Of a stretch of 64,000 nucleotides of DNA, positions 1-7,906 are shown piece by piece. The notes beneath the pieces are model-generated. The model worked only from the letters and a program-made list of their open reading frames with translations, did not search any database and was not told where the DNA came from. Every line of letters starts with the position of its first letter. The first letter of the stretch is position 1. Made by a program: the position numbers and the translations under genes. The DNA comes from Bryobacteraceae bacterium (GTDB lineage Bacteria; Acidobacteriota; Terriglobia; Bryobacterales; Bryobacteraceae), in assembly GCA_019187195.1 (NCBI GenBank), contig JABAQT010000031.1, positions 7,448-71,447 of the forward strand, written 5' to 3'.

Positions 1-1938
1 GGGTCAGCCGCCGTGTGGACCACCTGCATGCTCTTTTTTCAGACCGCGCTGCTGTGCGGCTACCTCTATGCGCACTGGATCAACTCCCGTCTCGAATCGC
101 GCCGGCGGACGGCGCTGCATTCGGCCCTTATCGCCGCCAGTCTGCTCCTGCTGCCTGTCCTTCCGGGCGATGGCTGGAAACCTCATGGGGGCGATAACCC
201 CACACTCGGCATCCTGCTGTTACTCGCCGCCACCGTGGGGCTGCCGTATTTCCTGCTTTCCACCACGGGCCCGCTCATCCAATCCTGGTATGGGCTCGAG
301 TTTCCCCAGGCGTCACCTTACCGCCTGTTCGCCTTATCAAATGCCGGGTCGATGCTGGCGCTTCTCAGCTATCCGGTGCTTGTCGAACCGTTCCTTGCCA
401 CCCGCGGCCAGGCTTACATCTGGAGCGGAGCCTATGTCATCTTCGCCGCGCTGTGCCTTCTCTGTGTGAGGCGCGCCCGGAATCCGCCGGCGTTATCCGC
501 CGGCCACGCCGGCCCTCCCGCCACGGCCCCCGGCGTCAGGCTTTGGCTGCTGTGGACCGGCCTTGCCGCCTGCGCCTCGACGCTTCTGCTGGCCGTCACT
601 ACTCATCTCACTCAGGATGTCGCGCCCATCCCCTTCCTGTGGATTCTGCCTCTCAGCCTGTACCTGTTGAGCTTCATTCTCGCCTTCGACGGCACGGGTT
701 GGTATAACCGTTGGCTCTATCTGCCGCTCACCGCCGCGGCGCTCGCCGCCATGACGTACACCCTGACCTCGGAATCGCGAATGCACGCGCTTCCCAAGAC
801 CGGGCTGTTCGCCGCCTCCCTCTTCGTCTGCTGTATGACCTGCCATGGAGAACTGGCGGCGCTCAAGCCGCACCGGCGCCACCTTACGGCGTTCTATCTC
901 ATGGTCTCGGCTGGAGGCGCGGCCGGCGGCGTCTTTACGGGCGTCATCGGCCCCTACTTGTTCTCTCAATACTACGAACTTCCTATCGCGCTTGTGGCGT
1001 GCGCCGTGCTCGTTCTGACCGTCCACCATGGAGACTCATCGAGCCCGCTCCACCGTTTACCCTATCGCTGGGGCTGGATCATTGGCGGGGCCGCAACCCT
1101 GGCGCTGGCGGCGGCGCTCGCCTGGCAGATGAGGTTATCGGTCCGCTCCTACCGCGTCGTGGCGCGCAACTTTTATGGCGGCCTGCGCACGGCCGACTAC
1201 GGCAGCCCCGATACGGTGCATTGGACGCGCAAGTTGACCCATGGCCTTATCAATCACGGCGAACAGTATCTGAACCCCCTGCGCCACCGGGAGTCCACCA
1301 GTTACTTCGGTCCCAACACCGGCGTCGCGCGCGCCATCCTCTCCACCCATCGCGACCGTCCGCAACGCATCGGCATTACGGGTCTCGGCGCCGGAGTGAT
1401 GCTCACCTACGCGCGCCCGGGCGATTACTACCGGGTTTACGAGATCAACCCGCTCGTAATCGAGGTCGCGAGGAAAGAGTTCACTTTCATTCAGGATTGC
1501 CCCGCCGAACTCGATATCGTGCCCGGCGACGCGCGGCTTTCGCTTGAGCGAGAGCCGTCCCGGAACTTCGATGTTCTGCATATGGACGCCTTCTCGAGCG
1601 ATTCCGTGCCCGTACACCTGCTTACCATCGAAGCCTTCCAACTCTACTTCCGCCACCTGAAGCCGGATGGCATTCTCGTGATCCATATCTCGAACCGCTA
1701 TCTGAACCTCGAGCCGGTAGTCGCCCGCGCCGCCGAAGCGCTCCACAAACCCGCTATCTTCGTGGGCGACCCCGGCGACGATGATCTCGGGTACTTCGGC
1801 ACCGACATGGTTCTTCTCGCTTCGGATGAGTCCGTGTTCGACAAACCCGCCCTGCGCAACTTCGCGCCGCCCCAGACCCGGCCCGGCGTACGGCTGTGGA
1901 CCGATAACTACAGCAATCTCTTCCGCGTCATCAAGTGA
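1..1938 (+). CDS. Spermidine synthase-like polytopic membrane protein (5' truncated by window)
   Basis: The reading frame is open from the first base, and its first residues (GSAAVWTTCMLFFQ) already sit inside a family-typical transmembrane helix, so the true start lies upstream. About 645 codons are present. The N-terminal half shows roughly ten hydrophobic helices in the window. The C-terminal half, from about residue 410, is a Rossmann methyltransferase-like fold resembling spermidine synthases (GITGLGAGVML as the nucleotide-binding loop, then VYEINPLVIEVA and the acidic loop HMDAFSSDSVP). Proteins of this architecture are annotated as fused MFS/spermidine synthase. Polyamine synthesis has not been shown for most of them, so the substrate is unknown. 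The sialidase gene follows 24 nt downstream on the same strand and may be cotranscribed. Confidence 0.8.
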   Translation, partial: GSAAVWTTCMLFFQTALLCGYLYAHWINSRLESRRRTALHSALIAASLLLLPVLPGDGWKPHGGDNPTLGILLLLAATVGLPYFLLSTTGPLIQSWYGLEFPQASPYRLFALSNAGSMLALLSYPVLVEPFLATRGQAYIWSGAYVIFAALCLLCVRRARNPPALSAGHAGPPATAPGVRLWLLWTGLAACASTLLLAVTTHLTQDVAPIPFLWILPLSLYLLSFILAFDGTGWYNRWLYLPLTAAALAAMTYTLTSESRMHALPKTGLFAASLFVCCMTCHGELAALKPHRRHLTAFYLMVSAGGAAGGVFTGVIGPYLFSQYYELPIALVACAVLVLTVHHGDSSSPLHRLPYRWGWIIGGAATLALAAALAWQMRLSVRSYRVVARNFYGGLRTADYGSPDTVHWTRKLTHGLINHGEQYLNPLRHRESTSYFGPNTGVARAILSTHRDRPQRIGITGLGAGVMLTYARPGDYYRVYEINPLVIEVARKEFTFIQDCPAELDIVPGDARLSLEREPSRNFDVLHMDAFSSDSVPVHLLTIEAFQLYFRHLKPDGILVIHISNRYLNLEPVVARAAEALHKPAIFVGDPGDDDLGYFGTDMVLLASDESVFDKPALRNFAPPQTRPGVRLWTDNYSNLFRVIK

Positions 1939-1962
1939 CGGCTATATACTTGGATCAAACCC

Positions 1963-3036
1963 ATGATCCTTCCGCTGCTCATGCTATCCTTCGCTCTCGC
2001 GCCGCCGCAAATCGACGTGTTTCGAGGCGGAGCGGACGGTTATTTCGCCTACCGCATTCCCGCGCTTCTTGTCTCCGCCAAAGGGACCCTGCTTGCGTTC
2101 TGTGAAGGGCGCCGCGACAGCCGCTCCGATTCCGGCAACATCGACGTGTTGCTGAAGCGCAGCACGGACGGCGGCCGGACGTGGTCATCCGCCATCACCG
2201 TCGCGGACTTCGGCACGGACACCGTGGGCAATCCCGCGCCCGTCGTGGATCGCTCCACCGGCTACATCTGGCTGCTGCTGACCCGCAATCCGGGCGTTGT
2301 CACGGAGAGCGATATTCTCAGCGGCAACAAGCGCGGCACGCGCACCGTTTGGGTCACCCACAGCGCCGATGACGGCCTCACCTGGGCGAAACCCGAGGAA
2401 ATCACGCGCGCCGTGAAGCAGCCGGAATGGACCTGGTACGCCACCGGACCCGGAAACGGCATTCAACTGCGCTCCGGCCGCATGGTCATCGCCTGCGATC
2501 ACAATCGCGGTGATGAAACGCAACGCTACAGCCATGTCATCTATAGCGACGACCACGGCAAGACCTGGAAGCTGGGGGGGAGCGCCGGTCCGATGTGCAA
2601 CGAATCCACCATCGCTGAACTTCCCGATGGATCCTTGCTGCTCAACATGCGCAGCTATCACGGGCGCAACCGCCGCTATGTCTCCGTCAGCCGCGATGCG
2701 GGACTGACATTTTCCGAGCCCGTCCCGGATGAGGCGCTGATTGAGCCGGTCTGCCAGGCGAGTCTGCTGCGAGTGGGAAAGGGAAAGAACACCATGCTGC
2801 TGTTCTCCAATCCGGCGAGCACGAAGCGGGAGAACATGACCGTCCGCCTCTCCACGGATCAAGGCAAGACATGGATCGCGTCCAAAGTCATCCACGCGGG
2901 TCCAAGCGCGTATTCGAACCTCACCGAGCTGAAGAGTGGCGAAATCGGCCTGCTCTACGAGCGCGGGGAAAAATCTCCCTACGAGGCGATCACATTTGTC
3001 CGCTTCCCTCTCAAGTGGCTGAAGAAGTCGAACTGA
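1963..3036 (+). CDS. Secreted exo-alpha-sialidase (BNR/Asp-box repeats)
   Basis: This 357-aa protein has a short hydrophobic leader (MILPLLMLSFALA) that suggests export. It shows the sialidase signature: an arginine motif YRIPAL near residue 30 and five Asp-box repeats of the S-x-D-x-G-x-T-[WF] type (STDGGRTW, SADDGLTW, SDDHGKTW, SRDAGLTF, STDQGKTW) marking the blades of a six-bladed propeller. A late GEIGLLYERG supplies the Glu that polarises the catalytic Tyr in the family. The expected activity is release of terminal sialic acid or a related 2-keto sugar from glycans outside the cytoplasm. The ATG is preceded by GGA. The convergent TonB receptor ends 5 nt downstream. The family is clear; the exact substrate is not. 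Confidence 0.88.
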   Translation: MILPLLMLSFALAPPQIDVFRGGADGYFAYRIPALLVSAKGTLLAFCEGRRDSRSDSGNIDVLLKRSTDGGRTWSSAITVADFGTDTVGNPAPVVDRSTGYIWLLLTRNPGVVTESDILSGNKRGTRTVWVTHSADDGLTWAKPEEITRAVKQPEWTWYATGPGNGIQLRSGRMVIACDHNRGDETQRYSHVIYSDDHGKTWKLGGSAGPMCNESTIAELPDGSLLLNMRSYHGRNRRYVSVSRDAGLTFSEPVPDEALIEPVCQASLLRVGKGKNTMLLFSNPASTKRENMTVRLSTDQGKTWIASKVIHAGPSAYSNLTELKSGEIGLLYERGEKSPYEAITFVRFPLKWLKKSN

Positions 3037-3041
3037 GCCGG

Positions 3042-5999
3042 TCAGAACGAAAGCCGCAGTTGCAACTCGAGCCGCCGGTTCCCCGCACCCGCCATGGCTC
3101 CGCCGGGTCCGAATCCGCCCGCAATCGACGTCGACTCCCCGAACAGCGGTGAACTCAGGTTCCCCACCGGCAGCCCCAGATTCACGTGATTCAGCAGGTT
3201 CCGGGCCGAGGCAGACAGCGTCAGGTTGAAGCGTTTGCCCGAATTCGCCGCTCCAAACATCCCGCCGGATCTCCCGCCTCCGTGGTAGCCGCCTCCACCT
3301 CCACCATGGCGGAACCCGCCTCCGGGCCCGCCCATCATCGGTGGACGATCCGGACCCGCCGTCGCCTGCGTCGCCTGTTCGCCCCGGCTGCCGAATCCCC
3401 ACGTCCTGCTCAGCCGCAGGTTGACGCTGAAATTCCCCGGACCATCCCCGAAATTGCGGGCGATCAGCGCCATCCCCGGGCCTGGAGCGACGTTGAAGGT
3501 TCCAAATGGGGTGGCGAGAATGTCCGGTCCGGTGGCGCCAGGAGCCGCCAGGGCGGGCCTGTCATTGAAAATCGTATCGCCGTTGTTGTCGCGTCCGGTG
3601 GTGATGTTGAACGGAGGTCCGCTGCTGGCGATAATGAACGGGTTCAAACTGATGCCCCACTTCGTGTTGATGTTGCCGCCCATCACAAAGCGGTGGCGCA
3701 CGTCGTAGGAAGCGCGGCCGTACTCCGTCGCGAAATTGTAAGGATTCGCGGGGAACGTCCCTACCCCGTCCGTATCGCTGTTGGCATGTCCGTACACGTA
3801 AAACCCGAACAACATCACGCGGCGGTTGAACTGCGACCGCAGGTTCACCATGAACTGCTTCTGCCGGAGGATTCCGTTCGATTCAAACTGGTACAGGTTG
3901 CCTATGTTCCCAAGCGGCCGCGTGCCGTCGGGAAGCGGTGTGTTGATGTTCACCGTGCGCAGCATGTGTTCGCCCCGCGAGTAGATGAAATTGGCCGATA
4001 ACGACGTCCTCCATGGCAACTGCCGGTCCACGCCGATGACGCCCTGCGCGATGTAGGGCGCGCGAATATCCGGAGCCAGACGCCGCACCGTGTTATCCAG
4101 CTTGAAGTTCGCAATTGAATCGAGCGAGGGAATATTCGGATAGAAAGCGGGGTTCGGCACGAAATACTGCTGCTGCGTGGTCCCGTTGAAGCGCAGCGCC
4201 TGGAGGGTCAGGCTGTCGTCAATGCGGTCATAAAACATGCCGAACCCCGTGCGCAGCACCGTCTTCGTCGTCTTGCCGTCCCTGCCGCCATCCAGTCCCC
4301 AGGCGATGCTCAACCGCGGAGCAATGTTGTTGTAGTTGTGAATGTTCGTCTGCGTCTCGTAACGCAACCCATAGTTCAACGTAAACCGCGGCCGCAGCCG
4401 CCAGGAATCCTCGGCGAAGATGCCCACATCCGCCTGATTCACTCCCGTCGTGGCCAGCCCGCTCGTCAATGTAAACTGGCTCGGGCCGCCTCCCAACTGC
4501 CGTATCTGCGCGAACGGCAGGTTCAGCGATTGGAATAGCAGCGTGCGCTGATAGCGGTCGATGGACGTGATCTGCGCCAGTTCCGGTTGCCCGTCCGCTC
4601 CGATAACCACCTGGTTGTTGGCATCGAGCACCGGAGCGAGCCCGCCCGCGAACGTAAAAGTGCCGTTGAAATTGCTGTCCGAGGAGTCATTCACGGAAAC
4701 CACCCGCAGCCGCCCGCCAAACTTCAGGAAGTGAGTTCCCTGTGTGATCGAGGTCATGTTCGTGATCTCGAATCGATTCTGCGTCGAACCGGAATTCCCG
4801 ATCAGCGCGCCTCCCGAGTTGAACGATTCGAGCACGTTGATTGCCGGCGTCGCGTTGTCGCCCATCTGCCTCGTGTTCGCGTGCATGTACTGAAATCGCG
4901 TCTCATTGATCATCTTCGCGTTCAGCACCGCTGTCTCCGTCAGTTGGACGGTGTGGTTGTTGTTGTCCATGTTCAATGCGCGCGAAGGCAGCGTGAACTG
5001 GCCGATTCCCTGGTTGTCCTCATCCATCCGGCTGAAATGGTAGCGCGCCACCAGCGTATTGTTCGCGTTCAACTGGTAGTCGATGCGCGGCGAAACCGAC
5101 AGCCGCCGGATGGGCGTTACAATCGCCTGCTGGAGCAGGTTCTGCTGGAGATTCGGATCGAGAATGGTGGCGTTGACCACGGCGTTTTCGTCAATCCCGC
5201 GCCGCTCCACGTCGAGAAAATACGACGCCTTCTTGTTGATCGGCCCGCCGAGGTTCACCCCGTAGTTGAGCGCCTTGTAAGGAGCCCGCGTGGGAGAAAA
5301 CGGATTCCGCGAATTGAGGTACTGATCGCCGAAGCTGAGGAACGCCTGCCCGCGCAGTTTGTCGGTTCCCGGTTTCGTCAGAATCTCGATGCGTCCGAAG
5401 CCCATCTTGTCGTACTCCGCCGAAAACGGATTCTGGTTGATGCGCACCTCGCGTATCGCCGATTTCGAAGGCAGTTGCCCCCCACTGAACCCGTCGACGT
5501 ATATCTCGCCGCCGTTCGGCCCCGCCGCCGGACCGGCGAGGGCTTGCAGATCCGATGCCAGGTCGTCCGGGTCGTCCGAAAGGACGTTCAGGTCTTCTCC
5601 CTTCAAGACCACCGCTCCCGCCGTGCTCTGCGGGTCCACGGAAACCGCTTCCTGATCCGCCACCGTTACCGACTCCGTCTGCGAGGCGATCGACAGTTGC
5701 ACTTTGAATTCCACCGGGCTCCCCATGTTCACCCGCGCGTTGCGGATCTCAAACGGAGTGAATCCGGGCGCGCTGATGCGGATCGTGTACTTGCCCGGCG
5801 CCACGTTGTCGATCTCGTAAGCGCCCATTTCGTTGGTGGTCACCGTGCGGTTCGTGGCGGGTCCCTTCGCGTTCACCGTCGCTCCCGGCACCGATGCCGC
5901 CGAAGGATCCACCACCGTACCCTTGATCTGTCCCATTTGCTGGGCATACAGCCCGGCAACTGACAATAATCCCGCCAGCAGGGAAATCGAGCAATTCAT
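3042..5999 (-). CDS. TonB-dependent receptor, Oar-like, with carboxypeptidase-regulatory N-domain
   Basis: This 985-aa outer-membrane protein is translated from the ATG at 5999, which gives a signal peptide (MNCSISLLAGLLSVAGLYAQ) and has AGGA upstream. An upstream TTG would only add ten poor residues. Order: signal peptide, CarboxypepD_reg domain (GQIKGTVVDPSAASVPGATV to about residue 105), plug domain, and a long beta-barrel ending in Phe, as expected for BAM recognition. The barrel is interrupted near residues 886-915 by a Gly/His-rich low-complexity stretch (3255-3344). The ligand is unknown; acidobacterial members are usually assumed to import oligosaccharides or peptides. The DUF5666 gene ends 16 nt upstream on the same strand, so the two probably form an operon. 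Confidence 0.9.
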   Translation of the reverse strand: MNCSISLLAGLLSVAGLYAQQMGQIKGTVVDPSAASVPGATVNAKGPATNRTVTTNEMGAYEIDNVAPGKYTIRISAPGFTPFEIRNARVNMGSPVEFKVQLSIASQTESVTVADQEAVSVDPQSTAGAVVLKGEDLNVLSDDPDDLASDLQALAGPAAGPNGGEIYVDGFSGGQLPSKSAIREVRINQNPFSAEYDKMGFGRIEILTKPGTDKLRGQAFLSFGDQYLNSRNPFSPTRAPYKALNYGVNLGGPINKKASYFLDVERRGIDENAVVNATILDPNLQQNLLQQAIVTPIRRLSVSPRIDYQLNANNTLVARYHFSRMDEDNQGIGQFTLPSRALNMDNNNHTVQLTETAVLNAKMINETRFQYMHANTRQMGDNATPAINVLESFNSGGALIGNSGSTQNRFEITNMTSITQGTHFLKFGGRLRVVSVNDSSDSNFNGTFTFAGGLAPVLDANNQVVIGADGQPELAQITSIDRYQRTLLFQSLNLPFAQIRQLGGGPSQFTLTSGLATTGVNQADVGIFAEDSWRLRPRFTLNYGLRYETQTNIHNYNNIAPRLSIAWGLDGGRDGKTTKTVLRTGFGMFYDRIDDSLTLQALRFNGTTQQQYFVPNPAFYPNIPSLDSIANFKLDNTVRRLAPDIRAPYIAQGVIGVDRQLPWRTSLSANFIYSRGEHMLRTVNINTPLPDGTRPLGNIGNLYQFESNGILRQKQFMVNLRSQFNRRVMLFGFYVYGHANSDTDGVGTFPANPYNFATEYGRASYDVRHRFVMGGNINTKWGISLNPFIIASSGPPFNITTGRDNNGDTIFNDRPALAAPGATGPDILATPFGTFNVAPGPGMALIARNFGDGPGNFSVNLRLSRTWGFGSRGEQATQATAGPDRPPMMGGPGGGFRHGGGGGGYHGGGRSGGMFGAANSGKRFNLTLSASARNLLNHVNLGLPVGNLSSPLFGESTSIAGGFGPGGAMAGAGNRRLELQLRLSF
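3255..3344 (-). other. Gly/His-rich low-complexity segment in TonB receptor
   Basis: About 30 codons rich in Gly, with His, Met and Arg (motifs GGGFRHGGGG, GYHGGGRSGGMF), lie shortly before the last beta-strands of the receptor, so probably in a surface loop or a turn. The segment is likely disordered. Metal or surface binding is conceivable from the His content but not shown. Confidence 0.7.
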
Positions 6000-6015
6000 A
6001 TGTGTGTTAAATCCT

Positions 6016-7113
6016 TTATGGAGTTCCAACTTCCATGTTCCAGTTGCCGATCACCTGGTTGACTTCCGAAGCGGGCGCGCGCAGCAGAAAATCCATTCCC
6101 GCGATCATCGAAATCACGTTCGCCGGATGACCGTCCTTGGGCCGCGCCACCGAAGTCACCACCGCGTCCCCGGCCTTCAGATCCCCAATCGTGGCTTTCG
6201 GCAGCCGCTCCATCATCTGCTGGAAGTCCGGCACGTTCCCCGGACGCATACCGGAACCGCCTTCCCTCATTCCGCCTTCCCTCATTCCATGAGAGGCGCC
6301 GCCCGTACGCATCCCGCCGCCCCGGCCGGAAAACGCCGGCATCCTCCGCAGCCGCGCTTCGGGTGAAATCTTCAACGCCACTTTCTTCTTCGTCTGCACA
6401 TCGAGAAGCACTACGTCGCCTGTCTCGGGCTTCAGCGAAACAATCTCCCCGCCAAGCGTGCGGAAGCTGCCGAAAACAATCTGTTCAGCCGTCACCTTCG
6501 ATTCCGCGTCCTGGCGATTCCCGAGCACTCTTACCTGGTCGCCCGCGACCATGGCCTTCAAATCGCTTGGTTGCGCGTCCTGGTAGCGAATGGATTCGTC
6601 GGCATACCGCTTGATTCCCGTCTTCCCGGTCACCGCCACCGTCCACTCTTTCACCACGCCCGAGGCGCGCGCGCTCATGCGAAACTGCCCGCCATCCACG
6701 TCCACGCTCTTGATCACGCCCGCCACGCTGTGCTGCTTCCAGTCCGCTTCTTCCTTTGCTTTCAGGCTGGTGATCGCTTCCTTCTTCATCACAATCATCG
6801 AACTGGCAAGCACAATCTTCTCGGCCGCGTTCACTTCGCCCCGGATCAGAATGCGGTCGCCCGCGGCGATATCCGCGAGCGTACCCTTCGTTGCCTTCGA
6901 GAGATCTTTTTCTCCCGGCTCGACACGGTAGATCTTCGCCCCCTCGAGCGCCTTGGCCGCGTACGTTCCGCCCGCGTCCGCCTGCACCGTAATTCCTCCG
7001 CCGGCATCGACGGCGGTCACCACGCCCAGCACCCGTCCCTGTGGCTGCGCGCCGGCGGCGCCGCACACCAGGAGGAAAAGGAGGATCGCGTTCATCGCTT
7101 TTTCTTGCGTCAT
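6016..7113 (-). CDS. Exported DUF5666-type repeat protein
   Basis: This is a 365-aa protein when started at the ATG at 7113, which has GTGAGG just upstream and yields a leader MTQEKAMNAILLFLLVCGAAGA followed by a mature N-terminus near QPQ. The body consists of repeated small beta-barrel-like units (GRVLGVVTAVDAGGGITVQ; AGVIKSVDVDGG; GGEIVSLKPETGDVVLL), each with an IAAGDRILIRG or LKAGDAVV type strand. This resembles the OB-like DUF5666 fold, found widely in exported proteins of unknown function. A Gly/Met/Arg-rich linker (about residues 240-275) contains a tandem 15-bp DNA repeat. It is the first gene of a probable operon with the TonB receptor, so a role at the envelope linked to that receptor is inferred. 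Confidence 0.7.
   Translation of the reverse strand: MTQEKAMNAILLFLLVCGAAGAQPQGRVLGVVTAVDAGGGITVQADAGGTYAAKALEGAKIYRVEPGEKDLSKATKGTLADIAAGDRILIRGEVNAAEKIVLASSMIVMKKEAITSLKAKEEADWKQHSVAGVIKSVDVDGGQFRMSARASGVVKEWTVAVTGKTGIKRYADESIRYQDAQPSDLKAMVAGDQVRVLGNRQDAESKVTAEQIVFGSFRTLGGEIVSLKPETGDVVLLDVQTKKKVALKISPEARLRRMPAFSGRGGGMRTGGASHGMREGGMREGGSGMRPGNVPDFQQMMERLPKATIGDLKAGDAVVTSVARPKDGHPANVISMIAGMDFLLRAPASEVNQVIGNWNMEVGTP
6257..6286. repeat. Tandem 15-bp repeat (two perfect copies) inside DUF5666 gene
   Basis: The unit CCGCCTTCCCTCATT occurs twice back to back (6257-6271 and 6272-6286). It encodes the repeated pentapeptide MREGG on the minus strand. Because the unit is a multiple of three, copy-number slippage would preserve the frame. 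Confidence 0.9.
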
Positions 7114-7175
7114 TGGCCTCACTTGTCTAGTCGATCCTCGGACGTTCACAGTTACCACACGGTTGGAACAGATTC

Positions 7176-7190
7176 GTAAAGAATCGTTAA
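7176..7190. promoter_or_regulatory. CpxR/OmpR-like direct repeat in divergent promoter region
   Basis: The pattern GTAAA-N5-GTTAA lies in the 110-bp gap between the divergent DUF5666 and ydcF-like genes. It also reads as TTAACGATTC-TTTACGAATC, two 10-bp half sites on the other strand. It resembles the GTAAA-N(4-8)-GTAAA boxes bound by OmpR-family regulators such as CpxR, with one mismatch. A related box precedes macA. Confidence 0.35.
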
Positions 7191-7223
7191 GCTTCCTATG
7201 TGCCGTATTCTGATAAGGAAGCA

Positions 7224-7808
7224 ATGAAGCACGGGGTCCTCATTCTGGCCGTCTTCGGCCTCCTGGCGGCAATCTATCTCGGCCGCTTGACCCTCGCCAT
7301 GGAACGGCAGGCGGTGGTCGACGAAGCCCGCCCCGCCGATGTCATTGTCGTTCTGGGCGCGGCCGAGTACCGCGGCAAGCCCTCCCCTGTCCTCAAAGCC
7401 CGCCTCGATCACGCCCTCGGCCTCTACCGCCGCGGCCTCGCCCCCCGCATCCTCACCACCGGTGGAGCGGGCGGCGATCCCATCTTCACCGAAAGCGAAG
7501 TCGGCCGCACCTACCTCAGCGGGCAGGGCGTCCCCGTCGAGGCGATCATCATCGAGCCGGAAGGCGAAACCACCGCCGAAAGCGCCACCTCGGCCGCGGA
7601 AATCATGCGCCGCATGGACCTCAAATCCTGCATCGTCGTGAGCGACGGCTACCATATCTACCGCGCCAAGAAGATCCTGGAGCATCAGGGCATCTCCGTC
7701 TACGGCTCCCCGCGGCCATCCCAGATCCGCAGCAAATGGACGCTGCGCTGGCTTTGTTTCCGCCAGGCAGTGGGTTATGCGCTGTGGTCCGCGGGCATCC
7801 GCATCTGA
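7224..7808 (+). CDS. YdcF/DUF218-family membrane-anchored protein
   Basis: This 194-aa protein has one N-terminal membrane helix (about residues 3-22) and a DUF218 domain. The domain shows ADVIVVLGAAEYRGKPS near residue 38, then RGLAPRILTTGGAG, the E-x-x-S/T segment GETTAESATSAAEI, and the late IVVSDGYHIYRAKKI with the family's conserved histidine. The start at 7224 is preferred because AAGGA sits five bases upstream. E. coli YdcF binds S-adenosylmethionine and related SanA/ElyC proteins act in envelope maintenance; the reaction here is unknown. It stands alone between the DUF5666 and macA promoters. A second, diverged paralogue lies at 25.8 kb. Confidence 0.75.
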   Translation: MKHGVLILAVFGLLAAIYLGRLTLAMERQAVVDEARPADVIVVLGAAEYRGKPSPVLKARLDHALGLYRRGLAPRILTTGGAGGDPIFTESEVGRTYLSGQGVPVEAIIIEPEGETTAESATSAAEIMRRMDLKSCIVVSDGYHIYRAKKILEHQGISVYGSPRPSQIRSKWTLRWLCFRQAVGYALWSAGIRI

Positions 7809-7821
7809 GCGCCAGGCCGCC

Positions 7822-7837
7822 TTTACCAAATCTTTAC
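7822..7837. promoter_or_regulatory. CpxR-like direct repeat upstream of macA
   Basis: TTTAC-N6-TTTAC, equal to GTAAA-N6-GTAAA on the other strand, lies 70-85 bp before the macA ATG. It is an exact match to the generic CpxR-type spacing. No convincing -35/-10 pair was identified beside it, so the site is a candidate only. Confidence 0.4.
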
Positions 7838-7906
7838 GTTTCTCCCCGCCCCGCCAAACAGTCGCTTAACATTCCAGTGCGAGCCTGAAAGTGAGGAGCG
7901 ACTCTC

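Noticed and set aside
2185..3402. A 405-codon open frame on the minus strand opposite the sialidase and receptor end
   Set aside because: It is the high-GC antisense shadow of the sialidase. It spans two convergent genes and shows no domain content.
4587..5963. A 458-codon open frame on the plus strand within the first TonB receptor
   Set aside because: Arg/His/Val-rich antisense composition, no motif; the minus-strand receptor explains the region.
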